Under the pieces are notes generated by a model. The model did no database searches, was not told where the DNA came from, and saw only the letters and a program-made list of their open reading frames with translations. Positions 11,298-23,232 of a DNA stretch of 64,000 nt are shown one piece after another. The stretch comes from Parelaphostrongylus tenuis (taxonomy: Eukaryota > Nematoda > Chromadorea > Rhabditida > Metastrongylidae), in the NCBI GenBank assembly GCA_019055375.1, contig JAHQIW010004261.1, forward strand, positions 31,514-95,513, read 5' to 3'. The translations under genes were made by a program, and so were the position numbers. Each line of letters opens with the position of its first letter. Within the stretch, counting starts at the first letter, position 1.

Positions 11298-12760
11298 TCA
11301 TCGTCGGAGAGATTTCTATAGAAGTACTTTTACTAGAAACAGCGCCTACATATTTAAAGTCCCCCACCATTTATTAGTCCTCCTGAGGAATGGTGATATG
11401 GCAACTATCTGGTCGGCCTGGTCCACCAGCGACTCTCTCCTACTGAACATCTCGACGACTTCAATGACAGTGCCGTGAGCTGTTGAGAGCATTGTGACGT
11501 TTCTTTCGTCCTCAATCCCAGAACCATAATGCCATCTTGATTGTTGCATGGCTTTCCACTCGCCCTTGGGCAGTTTCTCTTCCATGGCCTCCTTAGGCAA
11601 GCCTTTCCTGCTCTTTCTGCATATTCGGTAGAGTGTGTATTGCTTTGCTGCAGACTCTCAGCTAGTGCGACAACTGGCAGTACCAGTTTTCGGCAGAGAG
11701 GTGCCTTCTTTCATTCAGAAAGATCCTTCATTAGATCCTTTACCACAAAATCTGCAAGTGGCTCGTTCGGTGTCGGGTTTGTGCCAGCACTTATGCACAC
11801 CATCGTTTTGTAGGTGTGCCCGCCCTCACCAAAGTTTGAATCGCTTTATTTCCATATCTGTTTCTTTTGCAAGGTGCATACAGGCGGAATTTCAGTTCGC
11901 CTCTGAATGGCACCACTGACTCATCGATACACACGTCTCCCCATAGTTTGAATGGGTCCTTACAATTCTCATTGACAAGTTCCAGCATTGGCGCTTATTT
12001 TGTACAACTTGTCATTCACATCTGGCTCATATTGTTGCTTACATGCAGTGGTTACGATCTCGAAGAAGTGATCTCTTCACATAAGATGCGACGCTATGGA
12101 GACTCCCGAAAGATGCGCGCTATTGCTCCAGTAATCGATAGTACCTTGTCAATTGTATGATGGTCATCTTATGGCACAAGCTCAAGAATATCTTTCGTTT
12201 CTTCAGTCATTGGTCTTACATCCTTCCTTCTTTTGATGACCGTATATATATTGGTTTGCTCAACAATTAACTTCCAAACGTCCTTCATAAACATTCATAA
12301 AATTCATGAATCTCACGTCCGAGCAAGCAAATCTCACACCACATGACCTGATCAAAGTCCTCGTGAGCAAGACTACGTTCCATGACCAGCCAGTGCTGTT
12401 CTTGCATTAGACAGTGTATTTTCTCTTCACCATCTGAGTCGCTGTCTTCACTAGTAATATTTGCGAAGACCAAGTCATCTTCCAGCTGTCGTCACTGTCT
12501 TCACTATATGAACTCGTCGCTTCTCTGAGCAGGCTTTCAGCGCCGGTCCGCACTTCTTCCACTTCAGATTCGACATCACCTGAAGTTGAATCACCGAGAT
12601 AATGCGGACAACAGTGCCAAACTGAAGTAAAGCTTCAAATAAACTTACATCAAGAGTGACATCTTTGTGGAAGTTGAGAGCAAAAACTTTTATCGAAGTA
12701 AGAAGGGTGGTAAGGATGCTGCAAAACACTAACGATCTATGCGATGGAATGAGATTCAAT
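11298..12760 (-). mobile_element. piggyBac-type transposase relic
   Basis: Read on the minus strand, the order of fragments matches a DDE_Tnp_1_7 (piggyBac) transposase. An acidic N-terminal region with SEDSDSDGEE lies at 12420-12470. Then come VWKLIVEQTNIYTVIKRRKD (about 12220-12280), WGDVCIDESVVPFRGELKF (about 11890-11945, the first catalytic-aspartate block, DE in IDES), and GIEDERNVTMLSTAHGT (about 11475-11525). A tryptophan-rich end lies at 11346. The pieces are in different frames with several stops, so the gene is dead. No TTAA target duplication or terminal repeat could be fixed by eye. It is inserted in intron 2 of copy B, opposite to that gene's direction. Confidence 0.75.
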
Positions 12761-12847
12761 GTTTTATCTCCACAAGCAATGCGTTTGACATACCCATTTG
12801 ATGTACTTGATCTACGCAGCTGGTGTTCCAGATGTAACTGCTATTGA

Positions 12848-13519
12848 TGATTTTTTCTGGTAAAATTGTTAGGCAAACTTTCGTGCAACACTTCTGAATA
12901 TCGGCATCTCAATAGTCTGCCTATAGAATTCTATAAATAGGATATCTTGCATAGAATGCATAACAAGTTCCACAGCAATATACCACATATCTTGTGGACA
13001 TACATATACACAAAAGAAATATGTATATTTCGCATGCAGCTAGTCCGACATCGAAAGGACGGGGCGGCCCGTGTCTCTCATGTGTTGATGAACTTCGTAA
13101 AACACCTGCATCTTCTTGTTGAGGTGAATCGCGGAAATATGAACTGGAGGAGGCACAAAAAATTGTCTTGAGAGATATCAACTGGAGAGAAATACGCATG
13201 GTACAGGGGACAACATAATGATGTTCAATAACAGCTCAAAAGATCATTTTATACAACGTGTCTGCCTTTTCCCTCAAGATTCGAAGCTTCAGGAGGAAAT
13301 ATTGCCACTGTTCCTACGCAACAAGCTTCATGGATGTCTCTTCTTTCATATTTGATCATTTATGGCGGAGGAATTCCCCTAGTAACGATAATTATCCACA
13401 TTTATCAGCAAACTATCACAGCATCAATGCTGCTGGCGCGCGCGCGGTACGAACAAGCAGCATTTCAACGTCGTTGCCAACGTGTTAGATGTCGATTAGT
13501 GACTGCCCACGCCAGACCG
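12848..13519. other. Intron 2 of copy B, region between piggyBac relic and SINE
   Basis: Short open frames on both strands, no recognisable product. No match to other parts of the window noted. Confidence 0.3.
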
Positions 13520-13735
13520 TACACGGTTAGCTGTTGACAAATAGCGCGTTGTAGCGTAGAAAGAGAGGTGTGCAGAACAAGCGCCGCTAGCTCGCAACGC
13601 TTCTGCACGCGCTCCAGGAAGATAGTGAGGATCTGGTTCGAATCGCGGCTGACGTAAGTGTTTTTGCACACCACTTTAGATATTGGGTTTATTGTGACAT
13701 CATACCACCGCATAAGCGGTCAAATAAAATGAATT
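13520..13735 (+). repeat. SINE-like repeat, family A, copy 2
   Basis: Starts with GCTGTTGACAAATAGCGCG and AGAAAGAGAGGTGTGCAG, as at 23345. It then has a B-box-like GGTTCGAATC followed by GCTGACGTAAGTGTTTTTGCAC, and ends in ACCACCGCATAAGCGGTC plus AAATAAAATG. The same tail element appears at 16740 (reverse strand) and 23233. It lies in intron 2 of copy B, just upstream of exon 3. Confidence 0.6.
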
Positions 13736-14752
13736 CTGATTAAGATTACTATTATCAAAGTAGCGACGGTCAGAAAGGTAAGTTATAAGTGTTTATATAG
13801 ATTAATATTTATCTCGAAGTTTATAGAAAGTTGGTTGCTCAAACTATCATAGAAGGTAAGCTTTCTGCAATTGCTTGTATAGCTGTTCTACAGGTCTTTG
13901 ACGTTCTTGAAAGCAATGGTCGAAGTGCATTCCTACCTGATGCTGTCATCTCAACCATTTTGGGTCAACTTACTCTTAACATAACTTACGACCCAATGCT
14001 ATGTCAGGCAGTTATTCTCAATCTAACGACCGATAATGGTGAATTTTCAATGCTCGATATCCATTGACAAGATTAGCACACAAAAGTATAACAAGTTTTC
14101 AGCAAAGTCGAGCTGCGCTTTATTTTCCAGAAAAGCAGATAATTTGAAGAACACTTAGAAACTGTCGTACAACTATAGAAAAGTTCCATCACTGACACTA
14201 ACACTGGAGAGCCTCGAAATCAATGATATTTTTCAACAAAATCCTTCACATCTTTTCCTAGGAGTGATACAGTATCCAAGTTAGGTAGCGGTTCAAAGAG
14301 TTTGGAAAATCTATGAAATATAATGCCTAGGACTCTATTTCACTTTTTCTATTTTAAATGCAATAGAAGAAGGTGTCGTTGTCATATTATAATTTCTTGC
14401 AGTTGATGACAAGAAGCCGCAGAACTGCATAATTGTGAGCAACACGGTGACAGGAATTTGCACAAAAATGAGAGAAATGCTGGCGCAAATGCTATGTGAT
14501 ACAACATGCCGATGCTATAGCGGCTATCCCCGGCGCCCACTTGACAATATCAGGAGCCCTCTCGGTTTGACTTCCATTACCTTCTCCATGCAAATTTTCT
14601 TTGAAAGAAAAAAGTCTGTACAGACTACAAACATCATCATGGCGAATTGGTCGAGAATGATGTGGCAAAGTGTAGTGAACAGAGCGGTTCGAATGTTGGC
14701 AGCGAGGCCGTTTGGATCGCACTTCTTCTCGGCAGTCGCCATCGTTAGTTGA

Positions 14753-15904
14753 AAATGAAATTGAAATTGAGTTGTGTAGGTGTTCAAGACAACCACTTCT
14801 ATTGCTCGATTTCAATGTATCTGAAATAATTGGCAACTCATATGAATGCTATTTATCAGAATAAAACGTGCAAATGCAACGAAACTAGAGCTATTGTTAA
14901 ACTTTGGCATTATTCGAGTTATTCGCTCTTACTCAGACATAAATGAGCTGTTAAAGAACTTTCATTGAGTGCAGTATAGATGATATAATACGGACAGTTG
15001 CGACTGCTTGCGTTTCAGCAACTTTGCCTTATTCAGAGGTTAGAAGAGACAAATTGACGCGCATCTACTCAGCCAAATATTAGGTATTAGGAATTTAGGA
15101 AAGAGTTCCTAAGCACCCGACTGAAAATCCAAAGTTCGTACATTAATTCAACTGAAAGTAACAATCAATTATTCTTCAAAATATGAATAATCATTATTCC
15201 GAATCTTCTGCCAGCGATCTGCAAATTTACAGCCGCTCAAATCCTACTGGGGCTCTGAATCAAATCTATTGAACAAAAGAGACCATATTTGGACGACTTG
15301 CCGCACCTGGACCGTAGGGTGGGTGCGACAAGACCTCGGCTTTCCATCAATACATTAAACTTTCCTTGGTGTTCCTTGTGTGTGAAGTTTGGCATTGCCT
15401 TGCTGAGAAAGCGTGGGTTTTTGACAAACCAATATTGGGTAAATGAAATCGTATGTACTACTTTGCAACAGTCACATGGCTCACAGTTTCTTTATCTTCG
15501 ACACTACAGATCTCTTTCGCATCATCTCTTGTGAAAAATGTCACTTCCAGCAATAGCGTATCTAAACTTGAAGCTCAGTTTGTCCGTCGTCATCATTTGA
15601 TATCCGAAGAGTAAACTGAAATTTGATGAACTAGAAATAGCCATGTCCGTGAGAGGTTTTCATGAAAGTATTTGTGAGTTTCTCCATGAATTTACAATAA
15701 CACTCACTGTGCCAAATAAAGAAATGGTTGAGTTTTCTAGCGGTGTTGAGGAGCTTTCTCCTCGACTTAGCTACTTCCTTATTGTGGGTTGTAAAATTTG
15801 ATACGTGAACTCTAAACTGCGTAGTATTCAGCTCATATATTCCATAATTATCTTTGAAGCCACATGTCATGAGTATGTCATGGGCTCTACACATGATTTG
15901 ACCT
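14753..15904. other. No recognised feature
   Basis: Intergenic sequence after copy B. Open frames of up to 87 codons (for example 15631-15894 on the minus strand) show no motif. Confidence 0.3.
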
Positions 15905-16145
15905 TACAGCTCATCAGGCGGGCAGGCTCCTCGTCTTTAGCAATTCCTTCTCGGAGGCCCCTACATCACCCTATAAAGAGGCATGCGATGACGAGAGCTT
16001 TACACAATCACCGTCTTAGTGAACAATCCAAGACCGGTAACTTTTCGACACTCGATGCTGTTGGCCAGTATATCATCAAACATGCTGCTGACTGACGAGG
16101 CTACAAGGCCGATACACATGTATCGGGCTGCACAAGAGCGCATTA
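15905..16145 (+). repeat. Dispersed repeat family D, copy 1
   Basis: Blocks GGCGGGCAGGCTCCTCGTC, GAGGCCCCTACATCACCC, TTTTCGACACTCGATGC and a GCCGATACACATGTATCGGG palindrome are shared in the same order with 38158-38420. The 3' end in reverse complement (GCTCTTGTGCAGCCCGATAC) also matches the sequence near 38007 and 38180. Confidence 0.55.
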
Positions 16146-16734
16146 ACAGATCATAAGACATGTTGACTGAATAATTATGCGATATGTTCGAATTCAGAGT
16201 GGTCACAATAAAACGCTCTCAATAAACGATACAATCAACGTATAATATTTAATCACAGCTCTGATTTTTTTCTCCTCCACCACTTAACATGTAGATCAGC
16301 AACAACGAGTCTCACGTGAGCGACGTGTGCGCTTGGCTCACATCGATAAAAGTGTGTCTGGGATTGGCGCGAAGTCAAGCGTGATGGCTTGGCACATCTT
16401 TGTCGACTCATTTTTGGATCTATTGGTATATACCCAAAATTCTCTGTATATTTAAGCGCTGAGGTCTTATGTTCTATGCGAAATGATTATTCATTTCAAA
16501 GTTCATCTCGTTATGCCTGTATCTTGCGCCTGGCTATTGGAGTTTTGATTTGAAGTTAGCTATACTGTCTATGCGCTCTTTCACATGAGACAGAACGACC
16601 TACATGTATCGCTAATGCACTCGCCACCGCTTGGTTTTTTGAAAAGTTTGAGTAAATTATGCAGTACTCCCATAATCACCATCTTTTTCCGTTAGCCCAT
16701 TTTTTCTACTGACCAAAGTTTAAACTTTTGTTTG

Positions 16735-16925
16735 ACCGCTATTAGTGGTACTATGATGTTTCACATATGACCAGTGATGAAGAGTGATGCGCAAAACTGT
16801 TGCGTCAGGCGGGACTCGAACACCTCTATTCGTGAGCTCGTGCTCTGACCCGTTGCACTACCCGAATGGAGCGAGACGTGGGTTCGAGCCCCGTCCTTAC
16901 GCATAAGTTTTGCACATCACTCTAC
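16735..16925. repeat. SINE-like family A, two opposed partial copies
   Basis: The minus strand from about 16890 to 16735 reads GGTGTTCGAGTCCCGCCTGA, GCGCATCACTC and then a tail with ACTAATAGCGGTCAAAC, as in family A. The plus strand from about 16868 reads GTGGGTTCGAGCCCCGTCC followed by GCATAAGTTTTGCACATCAC, the same B-box and tail in the opposite direction. The two therefore form a small inverted pair. Confidence 0.55.
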
Positions 16926-18025
16926 CTCCCTGGGTATATTCTTTGCACTGTTTCGTTGTAGATAGACAATCATACAAACGGCTGCAAACTAGCTGGAATC
17001 GAAAATTATTCAGTGGTATTTCCGTAATACTCATTGATTCATCTAGCTGCTCTATGCGATCATCAACATTTTCTGTATACGCTAAGATTATTTTGAAACA
17101 TACATAGCTCATAAGTGCAAAGAAAAACATCTGTACGAACTGTGAGTCTAAAATTTGGGTAATCAAGTCTTTATACTAATGATTATAATACAAATAACAA
17201 CGCTGAGGTAATAATGTATGTACATGCAGAAATTATATACAAAAACATTATTAGTGTGTAAGATTTGTAACGTCTTCAGCAGCTTGTAGGAACTGTATAA
17301 CTAAAAGTAATGATGTCACACGAGTTCATAGTTGGACGTTCGCATTTCAGTACGTGAATGAGAAGCTTAGAAGAGCATGAACAGGCAGCTCACATCTAAG
17401 TAATCATGAACATAACAGCGATCAGTCAATAGCTGATTACTACTCAACAAATGAATATAGGAAAAGAAAGCAACGAACCTGGGATAGATAAGGATTTAAC
17501 CGATACTTGCTACAGTATTGTGGAGAGCAAGAAAGCTTGAAACATGGACAAAATTATAAGTTATAAAGCAACAAATGCTAAATGGAAGAATTGAGCGAAC
17601 GTATTAACCCTATTAACGTTAGATGGTCGAATTTTGCTGTACTTGTCTCGCAGTGGACGGTCTGATTGAGTCAGTCGGCTCTCGGTCAGCTGGTCAGATT
17701 GCATGTCATTTCTTCTAACATATCTATCGCTACGCGTCGGATAGCTTAGCGTCAGATTTTGGCGCATCCTCAGGTACGAATCCGATCCGCATATGCAGTA
17801 AACATGTGAGTGAAAAGAAATTATCAAACTCAGATGGCTTCATGGTAAGGTCAAAGATACTCTTAGATAGAAAAGTCTTTATAACGACAATTTACCCTAC
17901 TCATACTCCTTTTGACACTAGATACATTACCGAAAAGTCATCACAGAGACTAAAAATTTAGAAAAAAATGAGCATCTAAGAAGATTAAGTAGTAAGCAGA
18001 AACGCGACATCAGGAGGGAGGTAAG
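16926..18025. other. No recognised feature
   Basis: AT-rich intergenic DNA. Two open frames of 88-89 codons on the minus strand have no recognisable motif. Confidence 0.3.
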
Positions 18026-18032
18026 TTCTTTT

Positions 18033-19296
18033 GGATCTTTTCTAGAATCCCACGCATTTAAAGCACCATATTTTACTATAAAAATCAAGTAATGATGTTT
18101 TCAAATGTCTTTATTCTTACTATCTGAACGTATAAGTCAAAATCAATATCAATTAGGTTTTGTTCTCCGGCGGCATGAACATCGCCTTCGGTTTCTCTGC
18201 ACAATCCATCAAACCACTTCTGGGGAAGGACACGGCCGACGTGCTCTTGCGCTTAGAGAGCAGGAGTAACATGCTGCTGCTATTGGTTTTATGAACAGAA
18301 TCCAAGCGGAAGAAACCGCCTTTGCTTTCCTGCAGAGCTAGAAGTGGTGCATAACTCGAGAATTTGCGCCAATGGCCACGAGATGAAGACAAGCTTCGCA
18401 GAGAACCTCCGTTGGCGCTGCAATGAGGCCAATTGTCTTACGAATAAGGGACTCCGAGTGGGCACATTCTTTCAAGGCTCTATCATGAAGTTCCTCATGG
18501 AGTCACCTTCCTCTATTTGTGGACATATGAGAAGACTGCCGTTGAGTTATGTCACACCTCAATGGGCATTGCTGCACAGACCGTGCTCGATTGGTCCAAC
18601 TTCATGAGAGACATTTGCGAGGACAGCGTAATCAAGCACGGATCGGTCGCCGTCGGTGGAGGGAGGGCTGACTGTGGAAATTGACGAATCCTTGTTATCC
18701 GGGCGCAGGAACCCCGTCGGTGTGTCCTTTCTCAGCAGTGGGTGTTTGCTGGAGTGCGCAGAGAAACCGAAGAAGTGTTCTTAAAGAAGATTTCTGATCG
18801 TACGGCTCAAACGCTTCTAAAGGTCATCAATGACCGCATCGTCCCTCGTAACGACCAACATACTGGACAGTTGGAAGGCGTGCAATCTGATTCAGAGCCA
18901 GGAGGACAAGGATTATGAGCATTTCCGCTTCATCGATCGCCACCACTTCGTCGACCAAGACACCGGTGCCATACTCAGACGATCGAAATCACATGAAATC
19001 AAGCAAAACGACGGAACGAGCAGCAGTCTGGGACGAGCCTTCACTCTTGTCAACACCCATCTGGAAGAATTTGCTTGGTGACGGATGCTCGAAAGCCGAG
19101 GTCGAGGTCGCGATCCATTCGAGGCACTTCTCGAGGACATGGCGATGTTCATGCCGCCGGAAAACAAAGCCTAATTGATACTGATTTTGACTTTTAAGTT
19201 CAGATACTAATGATAAAGGCATTTCACAACAGCATTACCTGATTTTTATAGTAAAATATGATGTTTGAAAATGCGGTATGATTCTGAAGAAGATCC
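18033..19296 (+). mobile_element. Merlin-type DNA transposon with defective transposase
   Basis: A complete-looking 1,264-bp element. Its ends are inverted repeats of about 145 bp: 18033-18180 against the reverse complement of 19150-19296, both starting GGATCTT and both containing ATTTTACTATAAAAATCA. The 7-bp direct repeat TTCTTTT lies immediately outside (18026-18032 and 19297-19303). The interior encodes an IS1595/ISXO2-like (Merlin) transposase on the plus strand in broken frames: a zinc-finger-like CANGHEM and RWRCNEANC (18360-18430), VGTFFQGS, GLTVEIDESL (about 18668-18697, with a catalytic Asp), QQWVFAGV, and HHFVDQDTGA (about 18930-18965). Several frameshifts make it inactive. The right terminal repeat includes the last codons of the transposase, so the left repeat carries the same segment inverted. 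Confidence 0.82.
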
Positions 19297-19324
19297 TTCT
19301 TTTTCCACCCATAATGGGAGGCAA

Positions 19325-19640
19325 GGAGCACATGTGGCGCAGGGGTTAGAGGTGCTCTACGTCGCACACGTGGTTAATGGTTCGATCTCGCGCTCATGGC
19401 TCGCCAAGCCATCCATCCCTCCCGAGTAGGTAACTTGGTACCAGGCTGGTTTCGGACTGTCTGGGAGGAGAAGCAGCAGACTTGGTTCAGCGGTTAGCCA
19501 CCGCGAGTCATTGTAGAGGCCAGATATGCATTCACACACCTCAAACGAAGTTACAAATTGAAGACGAATGCATGACGCAAACCTCAGGGATTGACCAACG
19601 CCAAGAGTTTTATCCTCTTTTAAAGGGACGCGTGCTATCA
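19325..19640 (+). repeat. SINE-like repeat, family B, copy 2
   Basis: Head with A-box-like TGTGGCGCAGGGGTTAGAGG and B-box-like AATGGTTCGATCTCGCGC. The body has GTAACTTGGTACCAGGCTGG, GGTTAGCCACCGCGAGTC and GATATGCATTCACACACCTC. Block order is the same as in 40850-41130 (plus) and 4735-4978 (minus). The ends of these copies are not sharply defined. Confidence 0.6.
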
Positions 19641-20439
19641 CTACACCCAAGCCACCGCTTTGAGGCCACTCTTTTTCGACATGAGCTGTCGAAGCTATCT
19701 GCAACCAACTCTTGAAGACTGTGAATTGGTAAACACATAGTGGCGTAAAGCCCAATTGAGCTGGTAGCTGTTTTCAATTGTGGAATTAGGTTAAACGGCG
19801 ACAAATTTTCAAGCTGATCTTATTTTCCGAACAAGAGTCTTCATAGAATTGCTAGTAATCATTCGAAGGCTTGGATCCGTGGCTACAACTACACCTTGGC
19901 AATTTTTTAAAACACGCCTTTATAACGCTGTAGCATCCAAATCAAAAATCATGTTTCACAGTTGCATTTCGACTTCATCTCTAGGACGCATTATAAATCG
20001 CTGGAAGCAGAGAGGCATGTCAATGTGTAGGGAAACTTTTGTAGTATCCTAATCAATCATTTTATTAGGAGAATTTTACAAAGCGAGGGAAAGATTCCCA
20101 ACTGAATAACAATATGTCGATCTCCTTACCTCTCCTTGCACCTCTCAACCCCCTCCACTGCCCTCTTACTGTCGAAAAGCCAGTGAACAACTTGCTGATA
20201 GTGTAAAACAATCTAATTTTTCCTGCTAAACCGTATTTCCAGAAAATAAACACATCGATAGAATCGAGAAACATTACGCTATCGGGTGATTACTAATAGT
20301 CTAGAGAAAGACCTCTGCCCGGCGAGATTCAAAGCACAAATCAAAAGACAAAATAGATTAAAGATCAAAAGAGCTTTTTCGAAAAGCAAATACATTTTTG
20401 AGTTTTTCGAAACTTGTGTTATAAATGACTACTAGCGCT
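19641..20439. other. No recognised feature
   Basis: Intergenic sequence without coding or repeat signal that I could match. Confidence 0.3.
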
Positions 20440-21150
20440 TTAACTCCTCAACAACCACGTTGAAATCTGGGCGCGGCACACGACGTGGTCACGCGGCGAG
20501 CTACAATCACGGTGCGGCAGTCTTCTAATGAAATTTCTACTTTTGTCGTCAATGAAAGAATTTTAATTGCCACAAATTCTAGAAGGTGATGGAAGCGAGA
20601 TTATCAAAGCTATTTGTTGTAAGAATAATGCCGATTATTTCTCCTAGAACCCTGCGTTCCAGGAGAAAAGCCACAGTTACGAAGATGGAGTGTTTCATAT
20701 TGTCATTGAATATTTTTTATGCTATCTTATCCATATTCATTCGTTAGTCAGCCATACTTAGCTTTTATTTTTCATATTGACAATTTCTTGTTCTTATTCC
20801 TTGCCACATATGAACAATAACCAAAAAACCAAACACTCTATCAGTTTGTGCTTCTGGAACCAAAAATTACAATATAGGTCTTCCAGTTTTGAAACTGTTT
20901 TATCTTAGGAAATACCCCAAATTCTTGATAGTGCCTGGAAATGAGAAATCGATCAGTTGTTTTCCATAAATGATGCTGTACACTGCATGCGATGCCATCT
21001 TATCAACAATTCTCAATTATTTCGCAAAAATTGGTAAATTTCTGCAGTTGGAACCTTCTTCAATTACAAAAAGACTTTGTTTCTGTCGATTCATTGGAAC
21101 TAACTTCTTGTTATGGCGTTTAATCTGTACTACGAGCACATTTTATCGTG
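20440..21150 (+). repeat. Dispersed repeat family E, copy 1
   Basis: Diverged but collinear with 58690-59170. Shared blocks include ACGTTGAAAT followed by GGCACACGACGTGGTCACGC, AGAAAAGCCACA near 20660, GATGCTGTACACTGCATGCG and AACCTTCTTCAATTAC plus AAAAAGACTTT near 21060. No coding potential recognised. Confidence 0.5.
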
Positions 21151-22109
21151 GTGATTGACACTGGGCATTCGGCCGCTTAGGCCCTCTACGTATTCCTTCT
21201 AATTGAAAGCCCTCAAGAAGACTTCATGTGCCCAATCAATTTCCCAGCTCTCCTAATAACGCCAATGTGACCACATACAGGTGGTTAGACGTCCAACAAT
21301 AGAACAGAAACCTCCATGTTGCCCAACTGTCTCCGATGGGTGTCGTTTTTACCAGTGGAAGTATTTCTTCCACTGTATGATTTGTTTCGGCTTCCACCTA
21401 GCACGTTCAAACAAAAGCTTCTTATTTACTCATCCTTAGCTGTTGTTGGAATTATTCACCTATTTCAATTGCTAATTTCTACGAGCATAGAACACGGATG
21501 CAAAGGGGAGTAGAGCACTTCTGCGTCTCAAAACTGCGGGCTCTGTCAATGCTTACTCCGGCAGCAAACTGGAACTCCCTCCATATATGTTCCTCTACAA
21601 GTTTCACATTGCACAACATCTGTTTCGGAGTCAAAACCTTACAGAAATGCACAATTAGAACTAAAAGCATGGTTTCCCCAATGGTATACTTTTCGGGCTG
21701 AAAAGTGGGCATTATCGGAGCACGGGGCATTCTTCATACAAAAAAACCCGTTTCTCCAATAAGCGATCTATCCTTTTAAAACAATAAATATAATTAAAAA
21801 ACAAAAAGCATTTGCATAAGCAAAAAACGCCAGCATAAAAATCAAACAACGCATTATCTAGCCCGAAAGGAAAACGCAGTCCTCTTTTAACTTCTTATAT
21901 TACAGCAAGGGGATTTTTCTATGAATCAAGCCTAATACATAAATCTTCATTTCTCAAACCATTAATTGATTACCAATAGTTTAGTGAAGATATCTCCTTT
22001 ATGAAAACGCAAGGATATACGAGCACATTTCACAAAATGTAAGTGCACTTCGCACATGTAGCACTAAAAAGTGGAAACTTATCGGGCCAATAGGTGCCCT
22101 GTCTACTAA
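21151..22109. other. No recognised feature
   Basis: AT-rich sequence with two overlapping open frames (21316-21513, 21498-21701) that show no motif. Confidence 0.3.
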
Positions 22110-23130
22110 AGATAAGTTTATAGAAATCTCCCTTGTAATATTCAATACTTTATGGCGAAAAAGCTTCTCTCAAATCAAAATTTCACTATAAAAAATCAGA
22201 AGATCCCCTATGAAGTTGGAAAAGTGAACTCCGATTGCAAAACGTTACCTTCCTTTTAGCTAGTAGAACGTATATAAAAGTCTTTTCACAAAGCAAACTC
22301 AGTTTGAAACCTATATCTTCTAAGCTATCAAATGACTACAAAAACATAGACGAAAGAGAAGGAAATGGATCTTTTATAACAGCTGTACATGTATTTCCTT
22401 TCACAGAATATTTCGTGTTACATGGGAATTACCTCCATCAAAAAAAATCTTTATAGAAGTCTCTTCTGTAATATTTTATCAAAATCAAAGTTTTTCAGGA
22501 TTAAAATCACGATATTATCCCAAAAATTCGCTGCAATGTTGAAACAGCTTACTATGAAAGCAAAGCGTAGTTCTCTCTTCAGTTACCACTTCGTACTCTC
22601 GGAAGCGAAGCTTGCTAAAATCTCCAGTTCTCAAGCTAGCTGGAAACACAAGTATTGTTCACATATTGCAACCGCACTCCAAGCAATTCTTGGTAAGAAG
22701 CAAAGGCTTCCAAGACTTATTAATGTTCTTTTTACTAAATTACGTTTATAGAGATGCAAGCAACGATAGTATAACTTTTCAAAACGAGAAAGTTTACTTA
22801 ACATGAAAATTGTACAATGCAATGCCGAAAAATTCATTGTGGAACTAACAACGGACCTTGAAAGTAGAGCCTTATCTTTCTTTTTTCGGTCGTAGAATGT
22901 ATTATAGAAGTCTCTCAACAAATTGAGCTCAGTTCAAGAATCGGCACCTTTCAAGATATCAATTGAGTGCAAAAAAATTCAAAAAGAGAGAAGAAAGTGT
23001 CATGTGGCAATTGAAAGTAAGTTTGCTTTCCAAAGATGGGATTTTTTTTTGTTGAATCATAGAATGGTTTTCAGCAGATAAACGTCTTCCTTACCGAAAA
23101 GCCCTGTATAGAAGTCTCTTTTGTGATCTT
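22110..23130 (+). repeat. Diverged repeat cluster with a recurring TATAGAAGTCTC motif
   Basis: The motif TATAGAARTCTCNYTTGTRAT recurs in variants near 22120, 22450, 22905 and 23105. The blocks around 22260-22390 and 22890-23010 align over more than 100 bases (GTAGAACGTAT, then an AGTCT run, CTCAGTTT/CTCAGTTC, and a stretch with ACTACAAAAAC or its relative). A further relative is at about 59280-59410. Confidence 0.4.
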
Positions 23131-23232
23131 TCATCACTTAACACTGTGCTTGATACTTGCTTACTTGATACTTGAACGCTTCTAGAGGTGGTGAAGACTT
23201 CATAGATATCCACAGTGATGTAGAATGATGTT

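Larger units (their letters stand above)
8061..14752 (+). pseudogene. Secreted-protein family copy B (five exons, giant intron 2, frameshift in exon 4)
   Basis: Exon 1 (8061-8151) encodes a signal peptide ending GCGVMPAGQ. Exon 2 (8259-8407, 149 nt) follows a TTGCAG acceptor and gives STRTFNVTGFTTLPVNMVY...SRLVMQA. Exon 3 (13894-14038) gives VFDVLESNGRSAFLPDAVIS. Exon 4 (14403-14564) starts in the expected frame with QNCIIVSNTVTGIC. Exon 5 (14624-14752) gives TTNIIMANWSRMMWQSVV and the stop. Exon boundaries and phases match the intact gene at 54361-56088. Exon 4 is 162 nt and needs a frame change between about 14475 and 14510 to reach the conserved LTISGALS. Intron 2 is 5,486 bases against about 180 in the intact copy, and contains a Penelope-like fragment, a piggyBac relic and a SINE. 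An in-frame ATG at 8043 is an alternative start. Probably a pseudogene, though single-base error in exon 4 cannot be excluded. Confidence 0.75.

Noticed and set aside
12285..12759. Two separate small genes
   Set aside because: They read as the N-terminal part of the piggyBac transposase relic in broken frames.
19357..19755. 132-codon minus-strand frame
   Set aside because: Antisense to a SINE family B copy; the same region in the two other copies is not open.
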